NCBI GenBank assembly: GCA_022841915.1
Contig: JALHQN010000007.1
Span: 211,284 to 275,283 of the forward strand
DNA from: Burkholderiales bacterium
GTDB taxonomy: Bacteria > Pseudomonadota > Gammaproteobacteria > Burkholderiales > WYBJ01
DNA: 64,000 bases
Direction of reading: 5' to 3'
Shown here piece by piece: positions 12,110 through 22,152 of the stretch (positions within the stretch are counted from its first letter, which is position 1; each line of letters starts with the position of its first letter). The notes under the pieces are model-generated. The model did no database searches. It was not told where the DNA came from and worked only from the letters and a program-made list of their open reading frames with translations. The position numbers and the translations under genes are program-made.

Positions 12110-12941
12110 CGTGATCGGGACGCAGCCGCTGCTGCCGCAGCCGTGGGTCGTGAGCGAGGTGACGCGTGAGACGGACGATGTGGTCACGCTGACGATGGAT
12201 CCCGGCAGCGGTGCCGCCCCCATGGTCTTCAGGCCCGGTCAGTTCAACATGCTCTACGCGTTCGGCGTGGGCGAAGTGCCCATTTCGATCAGCGGCGACC
12301 CGGCGCACGAGGCGCAGCTGATACATACCCTGCGCGCAGTCGGCTTCGTCACTCGCGCCTTGTGCGCGCTCCAGCCCGGTGACTTGATCGGTGTGCGAGG
12401 CCCCTACGGCAGCCATTGGCCCATCGAGCAGCATGCCGGCCGCGACATCGTACTGGTGGCGGGCGGCATCGGATTGGCTCCCTTGCGCCCGGCGATCTAT
12501 CACATCCTCAGCCACCGCGATCGGTACGGAGAAGTCGCCTTGCTGTACGGCGCGCGTAAACCCGACGAGTTGCTGTTTCCGGACGAGTTCGACGCTTGGC
12601 GCAAGGCGGGCATTCAGGTCGAGATCACGGTCGATAACGCGGACGCTTGCTGGGAGGGCCGGGTGGGGGTGGTCACGACACTGATTCGCCACGGCCGGTT
12701 CGAGCGCACCGCGGCCAGTGCGTTCATGTGCGGGCCCGAAGTCATGATGCGTTTCGCGGCGCAGGAACTCGAGAACCAGGGCGTGACGCCTGACAAGGTG
12801 TTCGTCTCCATGGAACGAAACATGAAGTGCGCGATCGGCTTGTGCGGGCATTGTCAGTTGGGGCCGGAGTTCATCTGCACGGATGGTGCGGTGTTCGCGC
12901 TGCCGCGCGTGCAGCGCTTGATGACGATTCGGGAGCTGTGA
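12090..12941 (+). CDS. hydG: Hydrogenase gamma subunit, FAD/NAD(P)-binding (AsrB-like)
   Basis: [71 protein letters not shown]. Confidence 0.88.
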   Translation: MASKAADVIGTQPLLPQPWVVSEVTRETDDVVTLTMDPGSGAAPMVFRPGQFNMLYAFGVGEVPISISGDPAHEAQLIHTLRAVGFVTRALCALQPGDLIGVRGPYGSHWPIEQHAGRDIVLVAGGIGLAPLRPAIYHILSHRDRYGEVALLYGARKPDELLFPDEFDAWRKAGIQVEITVDNADACWEGRVGVVTTLIRHGRFERTAASAFMCGPEVMMRFAAQELENQGVTPDKVFVSMERNMKCAIGLCGHCQLGPEFICTDGAVFALPRVQRLMTIREL

Positions 12942-13711
12942 TGGGCAAGCCGAGATTGGCGGTCTGGAAGTTCGCCTCCTGCGACGGTTGTCAGTTGAGC
13001 TTGCTCGATTGCGAGGACGAGTTGCTGGCTGTGGCAGGCGCGGTCGAGATCGCGTACTTTCCGGAGGCCAGCAGCGACATGCAGCCCGGTCCCTACGATG
13101 TCTCCCTGGTGGAAGGCAGCATCACGACGGCGCATGACGCCGAGCGCATCCGGGAAATTCGACGGCAGAGCGGCGCGGTCATCACCATCGGTGCCTGCGC
13201 CACAGCGGGCGGCATCCAGGCATTGCGAAACTTCGCGGACGTCGAGGAATTCACGCGTGCCGTGTACGCGACCCCTTCGTTCATCAGCACCCTCGACACA
13301 TCGACGCCGATTGCCGATCACATCCGCGTGGATTTCGAGCTGCGCGGCTGCCCGATCAACAAGCATCAGCTGCTCGAGACCATCAATGCGTTTATCAACC
13401 GGCGCCGGCCGAACATCCCCGCCCATAGCGTCTGCGTCGAATGCAAACGGCGGGGGACTGTCTGCGTAACGGTTGCGCGCGGTGCGGCCTGCCTCGGGCC
13501 GGTAACCCACGCAGGCTGCGGCGCTTTGTGCCCGAGCTACGACCGCGGCTGCTTCGGTTGCTACGGCCCCAAGGAACTGGCGAACACCGAATCACTGGCC
13601 GCTTGGGCTCGTGACAAGCTCGGGGTCGCTGATAAAGACATCCAGCGGCTCCACCACAACTTCAACGCCTGGAGTGAACCGTTTCGCAGCGAAGGCGATC
13701 GTCATGGCTGA
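12941..13711 (+). CDS. hydD: [NiFe]-hydrogenase small (delta) subunit, group 3b type
   Basis: [52 protein letters not shown], CxxC-rich C-terminus; ATG overlaps upstream TGA. Confidence 0.92.
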   Translation: MGKPRLAVWKFASCDGCQLSLLDCEDELLAVAGAVEIAYFPEASSDMQPGPYDVSLVEGSITTAHDAERIREIRRQSGAVITIGACATAGGIQALRNFADVEEFTRAVYATPSFISTLDTSTPIADHIRVDFELRGCPINKHQLLETINAFINRRRPNIPAHSVCVECKRRGTVCVTVARGAACLGPVTHAGCGALCPSYDRGCFGCYGPKELANTESLAAWARDKLGVADKDIQRLHHNFNAWSEPFRSEGDRHG

Positions 13712-14996
13712 GCAGCGCACCATCAAGGTCGACTACATGGCTCGTGTCGAAGGCGAGAGCGCGCTCGACATCGTGATCGAAGGCGATGCGGTCAAGGATG
13801 TGAAGCTCAAGATCTTCGAGCCGCCGCGGTTCTTCGAAGCCTTGTTGCGCGGGCGCAGCTTTCTCGAAGCGCCGGATATCACGGCACGCATCTGCGGCAT
13901 CTGCCCCGTCGCCTACCAGATGAGCGCCGTCCATGCGATGGAGGACGCCTGCGGCGTCAAAGTGACCGGGCCCCTGCGCGCCTTGCGCCGACTGCTGTAC
14001 TGCGGCGAGTGGATCGAGAGCCATGTCCTGCACATCTACATGCTGCATGCACCGGATTTTCTGGGCAAGCACAGTGTCGTCGAACTGGCGGCCGAGCACC
14101 CTGAAATCATCCGGCGCGGCTTGCGGCTGAAGAAGACAGGCAACGAGATCGTCGGTCTGCTGGGGGGGCGCGAAATCCATCCGATCAACGTGCGCGTCGG
14201 GGGCTTCTACAAGATTCCGACGAAGTCCGATTTCGCGGCATTGGCCGAGAAGCTCAAGCTTGCCCGTGACGACGCGCTGGCCACGGTGTCCTGGGTCAGT
14301 GGCTTCCAGTTTCCCGACTTCGATCAAGACTACGAGTTCGTCTGTCTCAGTCACCCCGACGAATATCCTTACAACGAAGGCCGTATCGTCAGTAGCCGTG
14401 GCCTCGATATTCCCGTGCAGGCGTTCCACGAGCATTTCGTCGAGGATCACGTGGCGCATTCGACGGCATTGCATTGCCGGCTCAAGGCGCGCGGCCACTA
14501 CAAGGTCGGCCCGCTTGCGCGATACAGTCTGAATTACGACAAGCTCTCGCCGTTGGCGAAGCAGGCGGCGATGGATGCCGGACTCGGACGCACATGCAAC
14601 AACCCTTTCAAGAGCATACTCGTCCGGGCGGTCGAAGTCGTGTACGCGGTCGACGAGGCGCTGCGCATTCTCGACACTCTGGAGCGCCCGGACTCGCCTT
14701 GCGTCGAAGTGCTTCCTCGCGCCGGCACCGGCTTTGCGGCCACGGAGGCTCCGCGCGGGATGCTGCACCATACCTATCGGCTCGATGCCGAGGGAAACAT
14801 AGCGTTCGCACAGATCATCCCGCCCACCTCGCAGAATCAGGCGACCATCGAAGACGATCTGCGACACTTCATCGCGCCCCGTCTGAGCCTGCCCGACGAT
14901 CAGCTGCAATGGCAGTGCGAGCAGGCCGTGCGCAACTACGATCCGTGCATCTCGTGCAGCACCCATTTTCTCAAGCTGACGGTGGAGCGCCGGTGA
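13704..14996 (+). CDS. hydA: [NiFe]-hydrogenase large (alpha) subunit, group 3b type
   Basis: [24 protein letters not shown]1-type [12 protein letters not shown]-terminal [18 protein letters not shown] (DPCxxCxxH plus cleavable tail). Confidence 0.93.
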   Translation: MAEQRTIKVDYMARVEGESALDIVIEGDAVKDVKLKIFEPPRFFEALLRGRSFLEAPDITARICGICPVAYQMSAVHAMEDACGVKVTGPLRALRRLLYCGEWIESHVLHIYMLHAPDFLGKHSVVELAAEHPEIIRRGLRLKKTGNEIVGLLGGREIHPINVRVGGFYKIPTKSDFAALAEKLKLARDDALATVSWVSGFQFPDFDQDYEFVCLSHPDEYPYNEGRIVSSRGLDIPVQAFHEHFVEDHVAHSTALHCRLKARGHYKVGPLARYSLNYDKLSPLAKQAAMDAGLGRTCNNPFKSILVRAVEVVYAVDEALRILDTLERPDSPCVEVLPRAGTGFAATEAPRGMLHHTYRLDAEGNIAFAQIIPPTSQNQATIEDDLRHFIAPRLSLPDDQLQWQCEQAVRNYDPCISCSTHFLKLTVERR

Positions 14997-15457
14997 GCAC
15001 GATGGTGATCGGGATCGGCAACCGTGAGCGCGCGGACGATGCGCTGGGACTGATCGCCATCGATCGTCTGCAGCGCGAGCATCCCGCGGGCGTCGAGTTC
15101 GCGACCGCCCGGGGTGACGTGCTGAAGGTGCTGGATCTGTTCGAGGGCGCGCACAAGGTGATCATGATCGATGCCATGCGATCCGGCGGCACGCCCGGCC
15201 AGGTGGTGCGCCTCGATGTCTCGGACGTGGCGGTGAAAGTCGATCTGGCGAACTTCGCCTCGAGCCATACGGTGAATCTGGCGGAGGCCATCGAACTGGC
15301 CCGCACCTTGGGCAGGCTGCCGGCGCACCTGATCGTCTATGGCGTCGAAGCGCAGGATTTCACCCTGGGCAATGGACTCAGTCCGGCCGTGGCGGCGGCG
15401 CTCGAAGGTCTGTTGACTCGGGTCAGAAAGGAGTGGGCATGCACGAAGCATGGTTGA
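14993..15457 (+). CDS. Hydrogenase maturation protease
   Basis: [23 protein letters not shown]...[11 protein letters not shown]...; GTG at 14993 or ATG at 15002. Confidence 0.88.
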   Translation: MSTMVIGIGNRERADDALGLIAIDRLQREHPAGVEFATARGDVLKVLDLFEGAHKVIMIDAMRSGGTPGQVVRLDVSDVAVKVDLANFASSHTVNLAEAIELARTLGRLPAHLIVYGVEAQDFTLGNGLSPAVAAALEGLLTRVRKEWACTKHG

Positions 15458-15699
15458 TGCGCGACCTCATGCGCAAGATCGTGGAGGTCGCGGCGCAGCA
15501 GGGTGCCTCGCGCGTCGTTTCGGTGACCGTGCGCCTGGGTGCGTTGTCGCACCTGGATGCCGCGCATTTCAAGGAACACTTCGATCAGGCGGCCGCGGGC
15601 ACGGTCGCTGACGGCGCGCTCGTCCACGCGAGCGTCGAGACAGATATCCAGTCCCCCACGGCGAACGGCGTGCTGCTCCAGAGCGTCGAGGTGGCATGA
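15439..15699 (+). CDS. hypA: HypA-like nickel metallochaperone lacking the zinc-ribbon domain
   Basis: [99 protein letters not shown]-terminus. Confidence 0.75.
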   Translation: MHEAWLMRDLMRKIVEVAAQQGASRVVSVTVRLGALSHLDAAHFKEHFDQAAAGTVADGALVHASVETDIQSPTANGVLLQSVEVA

Positions 15700-17840
15700 G
15701 CTCTGCGCGCTTGCGGTTCATCATCCGCGGCGCCGTCCAGGGCGTGGGTTTTCGTCCCTTTGTGTGGCGACTTGCGCATGAGCTCGGACTGGACGGTCAT
15801 GTACGCAACGAGGGCGGATGCGTCGTCATCGAGGCCGAGGGCGAGCGCGTAGACGAGTTTCGATCGCGGCTGCGCCGAGAGCCACCGTCCGGGGCTCGTG
15901 TCGAAGACATGGTCTGGGAAAGCATTCCCGCGCGCGGGGCGCCGGGCTTTGTCATCGAAGACAGTCAGGCCGGGTCGAGGCCTGCTGTCGTGCCCGACAT
16001 GGCGACCTGTGCCGACTGCCTGAGCGAGGTGTTCGATCCGACGAGCCGCTTCCACCGTTACGCCTTCACCAACTGTACACGGTGCGGTCCCCGGTACAGC
16101 ATCGTCGAGCGCACGCCCTACGACCGCGTCCGGACCACCATGGCAGCCTTCGAAATGTGTGTCGCTTGCAGGGCCGAGTACGAGAATCCCGCAGACCGCC
16201 GTTTTCACGCACAGCCTACGGCCTGCCCGGCGTGCGGTCCGCGTCTGAGCCTCTGTGATGCCACGGGTAGGACGATCGACGCCGACGACGTGATCGATCG
16301 CGCTGCGGTGGCACTCGCCGACGGTCGGATCGTGGCGCTCAAAGGCCTCGGCGGCTTCCAGTTGCTGGCCGATGCGACGAACGAGCGCGCCGTCATTCGG
16401 TTGCGCGAACGCAAGCACCGGCCGCACAAGCCACTGGCCGTGATGATGCCCGACGTCGCGGCTGCGGGCCGCTGGGCGAACGTCGACGACCGCGAGGCCG
16501 CGCTGCTGCAATCGCCGGCCGCGCCCATCGTGCTGCTGACATCGCGATCCGGCGTCGTGCCCGCCGCGATCGCCCCGGGTTTGGGCGAGGTCGGATTGAT
16601 GCTGCCCACCACTGCCTTGCACCACTTGCTGCTTCGCGCCGTGGGTTGCCCCGTCGTCTGCACGAGCGGCAATCTGAGCGGCGAACCCATCTGTACCGAC
16701 AACGAGGAGGCCCTCGCGCGCCTTGCCCGCATTGCCGATGTGTTCCTGATGCACGATCGTCCGATCCGTCGCGCTGTCGACGATTCCGTGGCTCGCGTGA
16801 TCGACGACGCTCCGCAGGTGCTTCGCCTTGCCCGCGGCTACGCGCCGTTGACCTTGCCGATGCTCGGGCTCCCGGCGATGGCCACGGGCGCGCACTTTAA
16901 GAACTCGCTGGCAGTGCGGGCGGATGGGCGGGTGGTCTTGAGTCAGCACATCGGCGACCTCGAAAGCACGCTGTCCATCGACGCGATGCGAAGTACGGCC
17001 CGCGATCTGCAGGCTTTCTTCGGCGTCGAGCCCGTAAGAGTGGCATGCGACCTGCATCCGGACTATGCCTCGACGCACTTCGCGCATGCCCTCCGCGCGC
17101 CGGTTGCGCCGGTACAGCACCACGTCGCCCACGCTCTGGCATGCATGGCCGAACACGGGCAGTCTCGGCTGCTGGCCGTCGTGTGGGACGGCATCGGGCT
17201 CGGGCCCGACGGAACCCTCTGGGGCGGCGAGTTCCTGCTCATCCACGGGTCGCGTTGGCGACGCGCGGCGCATCTGCGTCCTTTTCGGCTGCCCGGCGCG
17301 GATGGGGCCGCGCGGGACGCCCGACGAGCGCTGGCCGGGCTCAGAGGCGAAAGCGGGCCCACGGCGCCGGTGTGTACGAGCGCCGGTCGGTTGTTCGACG
17401 GCTTCGCGGCGATGTTGGGTTTGTGCGGCGCGCAGACCTACGAGGGCCAGGCCGCAATGCAGCTCGAAGCCGCGACGGCGCCGGGTGTCGACGCGGCTTA
17501 CGACCTGCCGTTGATCGATGGCGAATTGGACTGGCGGCCGATGCTAGAGGCCGCAAGCAACGAGAAAGTGGCCGGCGTGGCGGCTGCGAAGTTTCAGAAC
17601 GCGTTGGCGGAGGGCATCCTTGCCGTCGCGCGCGAAGTGGGGGAAGCCGTGGTGGCGCTGACGGGAGGATGCTTTCAGAATCGCTATCTGACCGAGCGCG
17701 TCATGCGCCGATTGCGCGAAGAAGGCTTCACGCCGGTGATTCCACGCCAGGTGCCGCCGAACGACGGCGGCATTGCGCTCGGCCAGCTTGCAGCAGTCAC
17801 AGGAGGGGGCGATGTGCCTCGCAGTGCCAGGCCGGGTTGA
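15696..17840 (+). CDS. hypF: Carbamoyltransferase HypF
   Basis: Acylphosphatase-like GAVQGVGFRPFVWRLA, CADC/CTRC/CVAC/CPAC zinc motifs, VALTGGCFQNRYLTERV. Confidence 0.95.
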   Translation: MSSARLRFIIRGAVQGVGFRPFVWRLAHELGLDGHVRNEGGCVVIEAEGERVDEFRSRLRREPPSGARVEDMVWESIPARGAPGFVIEDSQAGSRPAVVPDMATCADCLSEVFDPTSRFHRYAFTNCTRCGPRYSIVERTPYDRVRTTMAAFEMCVACRAEYENPADRRFHAQPTACPACGPRLSLCDATGRTIDADDVIDRAAVALADGRIVALKGLGGFQLLADATNERAVIRLRERKHRPHKPLAVMMPDVAAAGRWANVDDREAALLQSPAAPIVLLTSRSGVVPAAIAPGLGEVGLMLPTTALHHLLLRAVGCPVVCTSGNLSGEPICTDNEEALARLARIADVFLMHDRPIRRAVDDSVARVIDDAPQVLRLARGYAPLTLPMLGLPAMATGAHFKNSLAVRADGRVVLSQHIGDLESTLSIDAMRSTARDLQAFFGVEPVRVACDLHPDYASTHFAHALRAPVAPVQHHVAHALACMAEHGQSRLLAVVWDGIGLGPDGTLWGGEFLLIHGSRWRRAAHLRPFRLPGADGAARDARRALAGLRGESGPTAPVCTSAGRLFDGFAAMLGLCGAQTYEGQAAMQLEAATAPGVDAAYDLPLIDGELDWRPMLEAASNEKVAGVAAAKFQNALAEGILAVAREVGEAVVALTGGCFQNRYLTERVMRRLREEGFTPVIPRQVPPNDGGIALGQLAAVTGGGDVPRSARPG

Positions 17841-18036
17841 ATCCATCGACGATGCCACCCCAGAGACGCGCGCGGGTCGGGTGAACTTCGGCGGGGTCGT
17901 CAAGGTGATCAATCTTGCGTTCGTGCCGGAGGCCGTCGTCGGCGATTACGTGCTGACGCATGTCGGCTTTGCGATCTCTCGCATCGATGAGGCGCAAGCC
18001 CGCCGTACGCTAGCCTTCCTGGAAGGCCGGTCATGA
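17812..18036 (+). CDS. hypC: HypC/HybG/HupF family chaperone
   Basis: [14 protein letters not shown]...[21 protein letters not shown]. Confidence 0.95.
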   Translation: MCLAVPGRVESIDDATPETRAGRVNFGGVVKVINLAFVPEAVVGDYVLTHVGFAISRIDEAQARRTLAFLEGRS

Positions 18037-19115
18037 AGCATGTGGACGAGTTTCGAGATCCGGCGAGCGTCCTGGAATGCGCCCGCGAGATCGGTGCGAT
18101 CGTGACGCGCCCGTGGACCCTCATGGAAGTGTGCGGCGGTCAGACGCACGCGATCGTCAAGCATGGATTGGACGAGTTGCTGCCGTCGCAAGTCACCCTC
18201 ATTCACGGTCCGGGTTGCCCGGTCTGCGTCACCGACGTGGCGATCCTCGACCAAGCCCATGCCATCGCGGCAAGGCCAGAGGTCGTATTCTGTACCTTCG
18301 GCGACATGCTGCGCGTGCCCGGCACGAGCACCGACCTTTATCAGGTCAAGGCGAGCGGGGGTGACGTGCGTGTCGTCTATTCGCCGCTCGATGCACTCGA
18401 CATCGCGGCGGCCGAGCCCGCGCGCGAGGTCGTCTTTTTCGCCATCGGGTTCGAGACCACGGCGCCCGCCAACGCCATGAGCGTCTACCTGGCCCGTCAG
18501 CGCGGATTGAAGAACTTCTCGATGCTCGTGTCCCAGGTGCTGGTGCCGCCCGCCATCGAGGCGATCATGGCGTCGCCGCGTAGCCGGGTGCAGGGCTTTC
18601 TGGCCGCGGGGCACGTTTGCGCGATCATGGGCACCCGGGAATACGAGCCCATCGCGGCGAAGCACCGGGTGCCCATCGTGGCCACGGGATTCGAGCCGCT
18701 CGACATCATGCAAGGGGTGTTGATGTGCGTTCGGCAACTCGAAGCCGGCAGCCATCGAGTCGAGAACCAGTATGCCCGCGTTGTGCGCGAAGAGGGCAAT
18801 GCCGGGGCGCAGGCGCTGATGCGGCAAGTGTTCGCGGTTCGCGATGCGAACTGGCGCGGCATCGGCATCATCGATGCCAGCGGTTTGGGACTGAGCGCCG
18901 AGTACCGGTGCTTCGATGCGCTCGATCGTTTCGGCACGACACTGGCGTCTCGCCAGGACGACGGCGTGTGCATCAGCGGACTGATCATGCAGGGGCTGGA
19001 GAAACCCGCAGCGTGTCCGGCATTCGGCAAGGCCTGCACGCCCGAGATGCCGCTGGGGGCCACCATGGTGAGCAGCGAGGGCGCTTGCGCCGCATACTAC
19101 AGGTACCGGAGATGA
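18033..19115 (+). CDS. hypD: Hydrogenase formation protein HypD
   Basis: [43 protein letters not shown]. Confidence 0.95.
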   Translation: MKHVDEFRDPASVLECAREIGAIVTRPWTLMEVCGGQTHAIVKHGLDELLPSQVTLIHGPGCPVCVTDVAILDQAHAIAARPEVVFCTFGDMLRVPGTSTDLYQVKASGGDVRVVYSPLDALDIAAAEPAREVVFFAIGFETTAPANAMSVYLARQRGLKNFSMLVSQVLVPPAIEAIMASPRSRVQGFLAAGHVCAIMGTREYEPIAAKHRVPIVATGFEPLDIMQGVLMCVRQLEAGSHRVENQYARVVREEGNAGAQALMRQVFAVRDANWRGIGIIDASGLGLSAEYRCFDALDRFGTTLASRQDDGVCISGLIMQGLEKPAACPAFGKACTPEMPLGATMVSSEGACAAYYRYRR

Positions 19116-20155
19116 GCGAGCCGCGCGAGTTTCAACCGGTCTGCCCGGCACCGGCTCGATCGCAGCGCGTGAGCATGGCGCATGGCGGTGGCGGCCGGCT
19201 CATGCACGATCTCGTCAGGGACGTCTTTGCGGCCGCATTCGCCTGCAGCGCCGATCACGACGCGGCTGTCGTCGAAATTCCCGCGGGACGTATCGCGTCG
19301 ACGATCGACGGCTATGTCGTGCGTCCGATGTTCTTCCCGGGCGGCGATATCGGTTCGCTGGCAGTACACGGCACGTTGAACGACCTGGCCATGTGCGGCG
19401 CTCGCCCGGTCAGTCTTGCGGCCGCCTTCATCATCGAGGAAGGCACGTCGATCGACGTGCTTCACCGTATCGCTCGTTCAATGGCGATGGCGGCGCAGAG
19501 GGCCGGTGCGGTCATCAGCACTGGCGACACCAAGGTGGTCGAGCGCGGCCATGGCGACGGCGTCTACATCACGACCAGCGGCGTCGGTCGATGCGAGCAC
19601 GATCGCGATATCCATCCGCGCAGCATCCGCGAGGGCGACGTGCTGCTCGTGAGCGGCGACGTCGGTCGCCACGGCATCGCCGTGATGTCCGCGCGCGAGA
19701 ACCTGAGCTTCGAGAGCGCTATCGTGAGCGACAGCCAATGCCTGTGGCCGGCTGTGAGCTCGCTGCTCGAAGCAGGCGTGGATGTCCACTGCCTGCGGGA
19801 TCTCACGCGTGGCGGCTTGGCGACGGCACTGGTGGAATGGGCGCAGGCAACGGGGCTCGAAATCGAGCTGGACGAAGCGGCCGTGCGCGTCGATCCTGCC
19901 GTTCAGGGTGCTTGTGAACTGCTGGGTCTGGATCCTTTCTACGTGGCCAACGAGGGACGTATGGTCGTTGCGGTTCCCGCAGCGGCGGCCGATGCCGCAT
20001 TGGCGGCTTTGCGGCGGACGCCGGAGGCGTCAGGCAGCGTCGTTGCCGGACGCGTGTTGGCAGGCAGACCGGGACAGGTGAGCCTGCGAACCCGCATCGG
20101 CACGCTGCGCAACCTGCCGATGCTGAGCGGTGCTCAGTTGCCCCGCATTTGCTAA
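19112..20155 (+). CDS. hypE: Carbamoyl dehydratase HypE
   Basis: [14 protein letters not shown]...; C-terminal PRIC. Confidence 0.95.
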   Translation: MSEPREFQPVCPAPARSQRVSMAHGGGGRLMHDLVRDVFAAAFACSADHDAAVVEIPAGRIASTIDGYVVRPMFFPGGDIGSLAVHGTLNDLAMCGARPVSLAAAFIIEEGTSIDVLHRIARSMAMAAQRAGAVISTGDTKVVERGHGDGVYITTSGVGRCEHDRDIHPRSIREGDVLLVSGDVGRHGIAVMSARENLSFESAIVSDSQCLWPAVSSLLEAGVDVHCLRDLTRGGLATALVEWAQATGLEIELDEAAVRVDPAVQGACELLGLDPFYVANEGRMVVAVPAAAADAALAALRRTPEASGSVVAGRVLAGRPGQVSLRTRIGTLRNLPMLSGAQLPRIC

Positions 20156-20262
20156 GAGAGACCGCTGCGCCCGCGCTTGCTGCTGCGTTCGACGTTGTGA
20201 TCGAAGTGCCGCTCGCTCGCATTCGGCTGCTGCCGCGCTGCGCTCGTGACAATGGGGCGCGC

Positions 20263-22152
20263 TCAGGTGGCCGTGGTGGGCGAGGTCGCGCCGAGGGCCT
20301 CGGTTTCGCAGACGTCGTCAAAGGATGCATAGTTCATCGCGTGCAGCCGGTGATAGAGCCCGCGCTGCTCGACCAGTTGGTGATGGGTGCCGGTTTCGAC
20401 GATGCGACCGTCCTGCAGCACGATGATGCGGTCGGCGTTTCGTACCGTCGCGAGCCGATGGGCGATGACCACGGCCGTGCGCCCGGTGAGCAGGCGCCGC
20501 ATCGCGAGCTGGATGGCCTGCTCGGTATAGCTGTCGATGCTGGCAGTGGCTTCGTCGAGGATGAGGATCCCCGTATCGGCGATCAGCGCACGTGCGAAGC
20601 TTATGAGTTGTCGCTGCCCCAGTGAGAGGTTCGCGCCACGCTGCTCGAGCGGTGTGTCGTATCCCAGCGGCAACTGCATGATGAAGTCGTGCGCCCCGAC
20701 CGCCTTGGCTGCATCGATCACCTGATCTTGCGTTGCGGCTCGGTTGCCGTAGCGAATGTTCTCGCAGATGGTGTCCGTGAACAGGAATGGCTCTTGCAAC
20801 ACCATGCCGACTTGGCGGCCGAGCGAATGTTGGGTGACTTCGCGCACGTCGTGACCGCCGATCAGAACCTGCCCGCTCCAGACATCGTAGAAGCGATGGA
20901 TGAGAGCGGCGGTGCTGGTCTTGCCCGATCCGGTCGGGCCCACCAGGGCGATGACTTCGCCCGGGGCGGCCTTGAAGCTGACGTCATGCAGCACCGGCCG
21001 CCCGGGGACGTAGCCGAAGCTCACGTGCCGGAACTCGATCGAGGGTTCGATCTCGCGCAAGTCGATCGCGCTGCTTTTGTCGACCACGTCCGCCGTCACG
21101 TCCAGCACCTCGAAGATCCGCTGTCCGGAGGCCATGGCCCGTTGCATCACGCTGTACTGTGCGGTGAGGGAGCGGATCGGATCGAAGAAACGCTGCACGT
21201 AGAACACGAACGCGACCATCACTCCGAGCTCCAGGGTGCCGTCGAGCACACGGGTGCCACCGGCGAAAATGACGATCGCCAAGGCGGTGCCGGTCAGCGT
21301 ATCGACGATCGGAATCATGATTTGCGAGAACTTGGCCGCTCTCAAGGTGGCCTTCAGATAATCACGGGCCTTGTGTTCGAAGCGCGCGAAATTGATCGCT
21401 TCGCGAGTCATCTCCTGCACCGTGCGCACGCCGTTGATGTTCTCGGCGAGCGCGCCGTTGACGATCGAACTGGCCTGACGCGCCCGGACGAACGCACGTC
21501 GCGCGGGCGGCAGCCAGACGATGCGCACGATCAGCAGCACGCCGACGACGGACAGCGTCAGGCCGGCCAGCTGCACATCGAGGTACAGCAGTACCGCGAC
21601 GATGCCGACCAGCAGCAGTATGTCGCCGATCGAGGTCACCAGCGTGTCGAGGAACTCTTGCAGGGCGCCGATATCGCCTTGCAACCGCGACATGAGCCGA
21701 CCGACCTCGGTCTTGTCCATGAAGGACATCGACAGTCGCTGCAGATGCGCGAACATGGCGCGGCGCAGATCGTACAGGACGCGCTCGCCGGTTTTGCCCA
21801 CGATGATGTCTTGCCCGAGGTTGGCAGCGGCGTTGACGGCGATGACCGCGGCGAAGGCGAGTGCCGTCATCAGCAGCAGTCGACTGTCCATGGCATCGGT
21901 CGCCAGCGCGCGGTCGATCGCGAGGCCGATCACGAGCGGGATGGCCAGTTGACTTGCGGTGAACAGCACCACGCATCCGATCGCCAGCCAAAGGCGCCGG
22001 CGATACGGGGCCACATAACCGATAAAACGACGCATGATCCCGCGGTCGAATACTTTGCCGAAGATCTGCTCGTCGGTATCCTCGATTGCAGCGCGCGGCG
22101 GCCGTGGCGCGGAGGTCCCTTGGTCGACGGCATCCCGGCTTTGCGGGCTCAT
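20263..22152 (-). CDS. ABC exporter, TMD-NBD half-transporter (heterodimer partner)
   Basis: Walker A LVGPTGSGKTS, signature LSLGQ, Walker B ILILDEATAS, H-loop VVIAHRL; overlaps the next gene by 4 nt. Confidence 0.92.
   Translation of the reverse strand: MSPQSRDAVDQGTSAPRPPRAAIEDTDEQIFGKVFDRGIMRRFIGYVAPYRRRLWLAIGCVVLFTASQLAIPLVIGLAIDRALATDAMDSRLLLMTALAFAAVIAVNAAANLGQDIIVGKTGERVLYDLRRAMFAHLQRLSMSFMDKTEVGRLMSRLQGDIGALQEFLDTLVTSIGDILLLVGIVAVLLYLDVQLAGLTLSVVGVLLIVRIVWLPPARRAFVRARQASSIVNGALAENINGVRTVQEMTREAINFARFEHKARDYLKATLRAAKFSQIMIPIVDTLTGTALAIVIFAGGTRVLDGTLELGVMVAFVFYVQRFFDPIRSLTAQYSVMQRAMASGQRIFEVLDVTADVVDKSSAIDLREIEPSIEFRHVSFGYVPGRPVLHDVSFKAAPGEVIALVGPTGSGKTSTAALIHRFYDVWSGQVLIGGHDVREVTQHSLGRQVGMVLQEPFLFTDTICENIRYGNRAATQDQVIDAAKAVGAHDFIMQLPLGYDTPLEQRGANLSLGQRQLISFARALIADTGILILDEATASIDSYTEQAIQLAMRRLLTGRTAVVIAHRLATVRNADRIIVLQDGRIVETGTHHQLVEQRGLYHRLHAMNYASFDDVCETEALGATSPTTAT

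Noticed and set aside
15585-17273. 562-aa minus-strand ORF over hypF
   Set aside because: Antisense to hypF, which has all diagnostic motifs.
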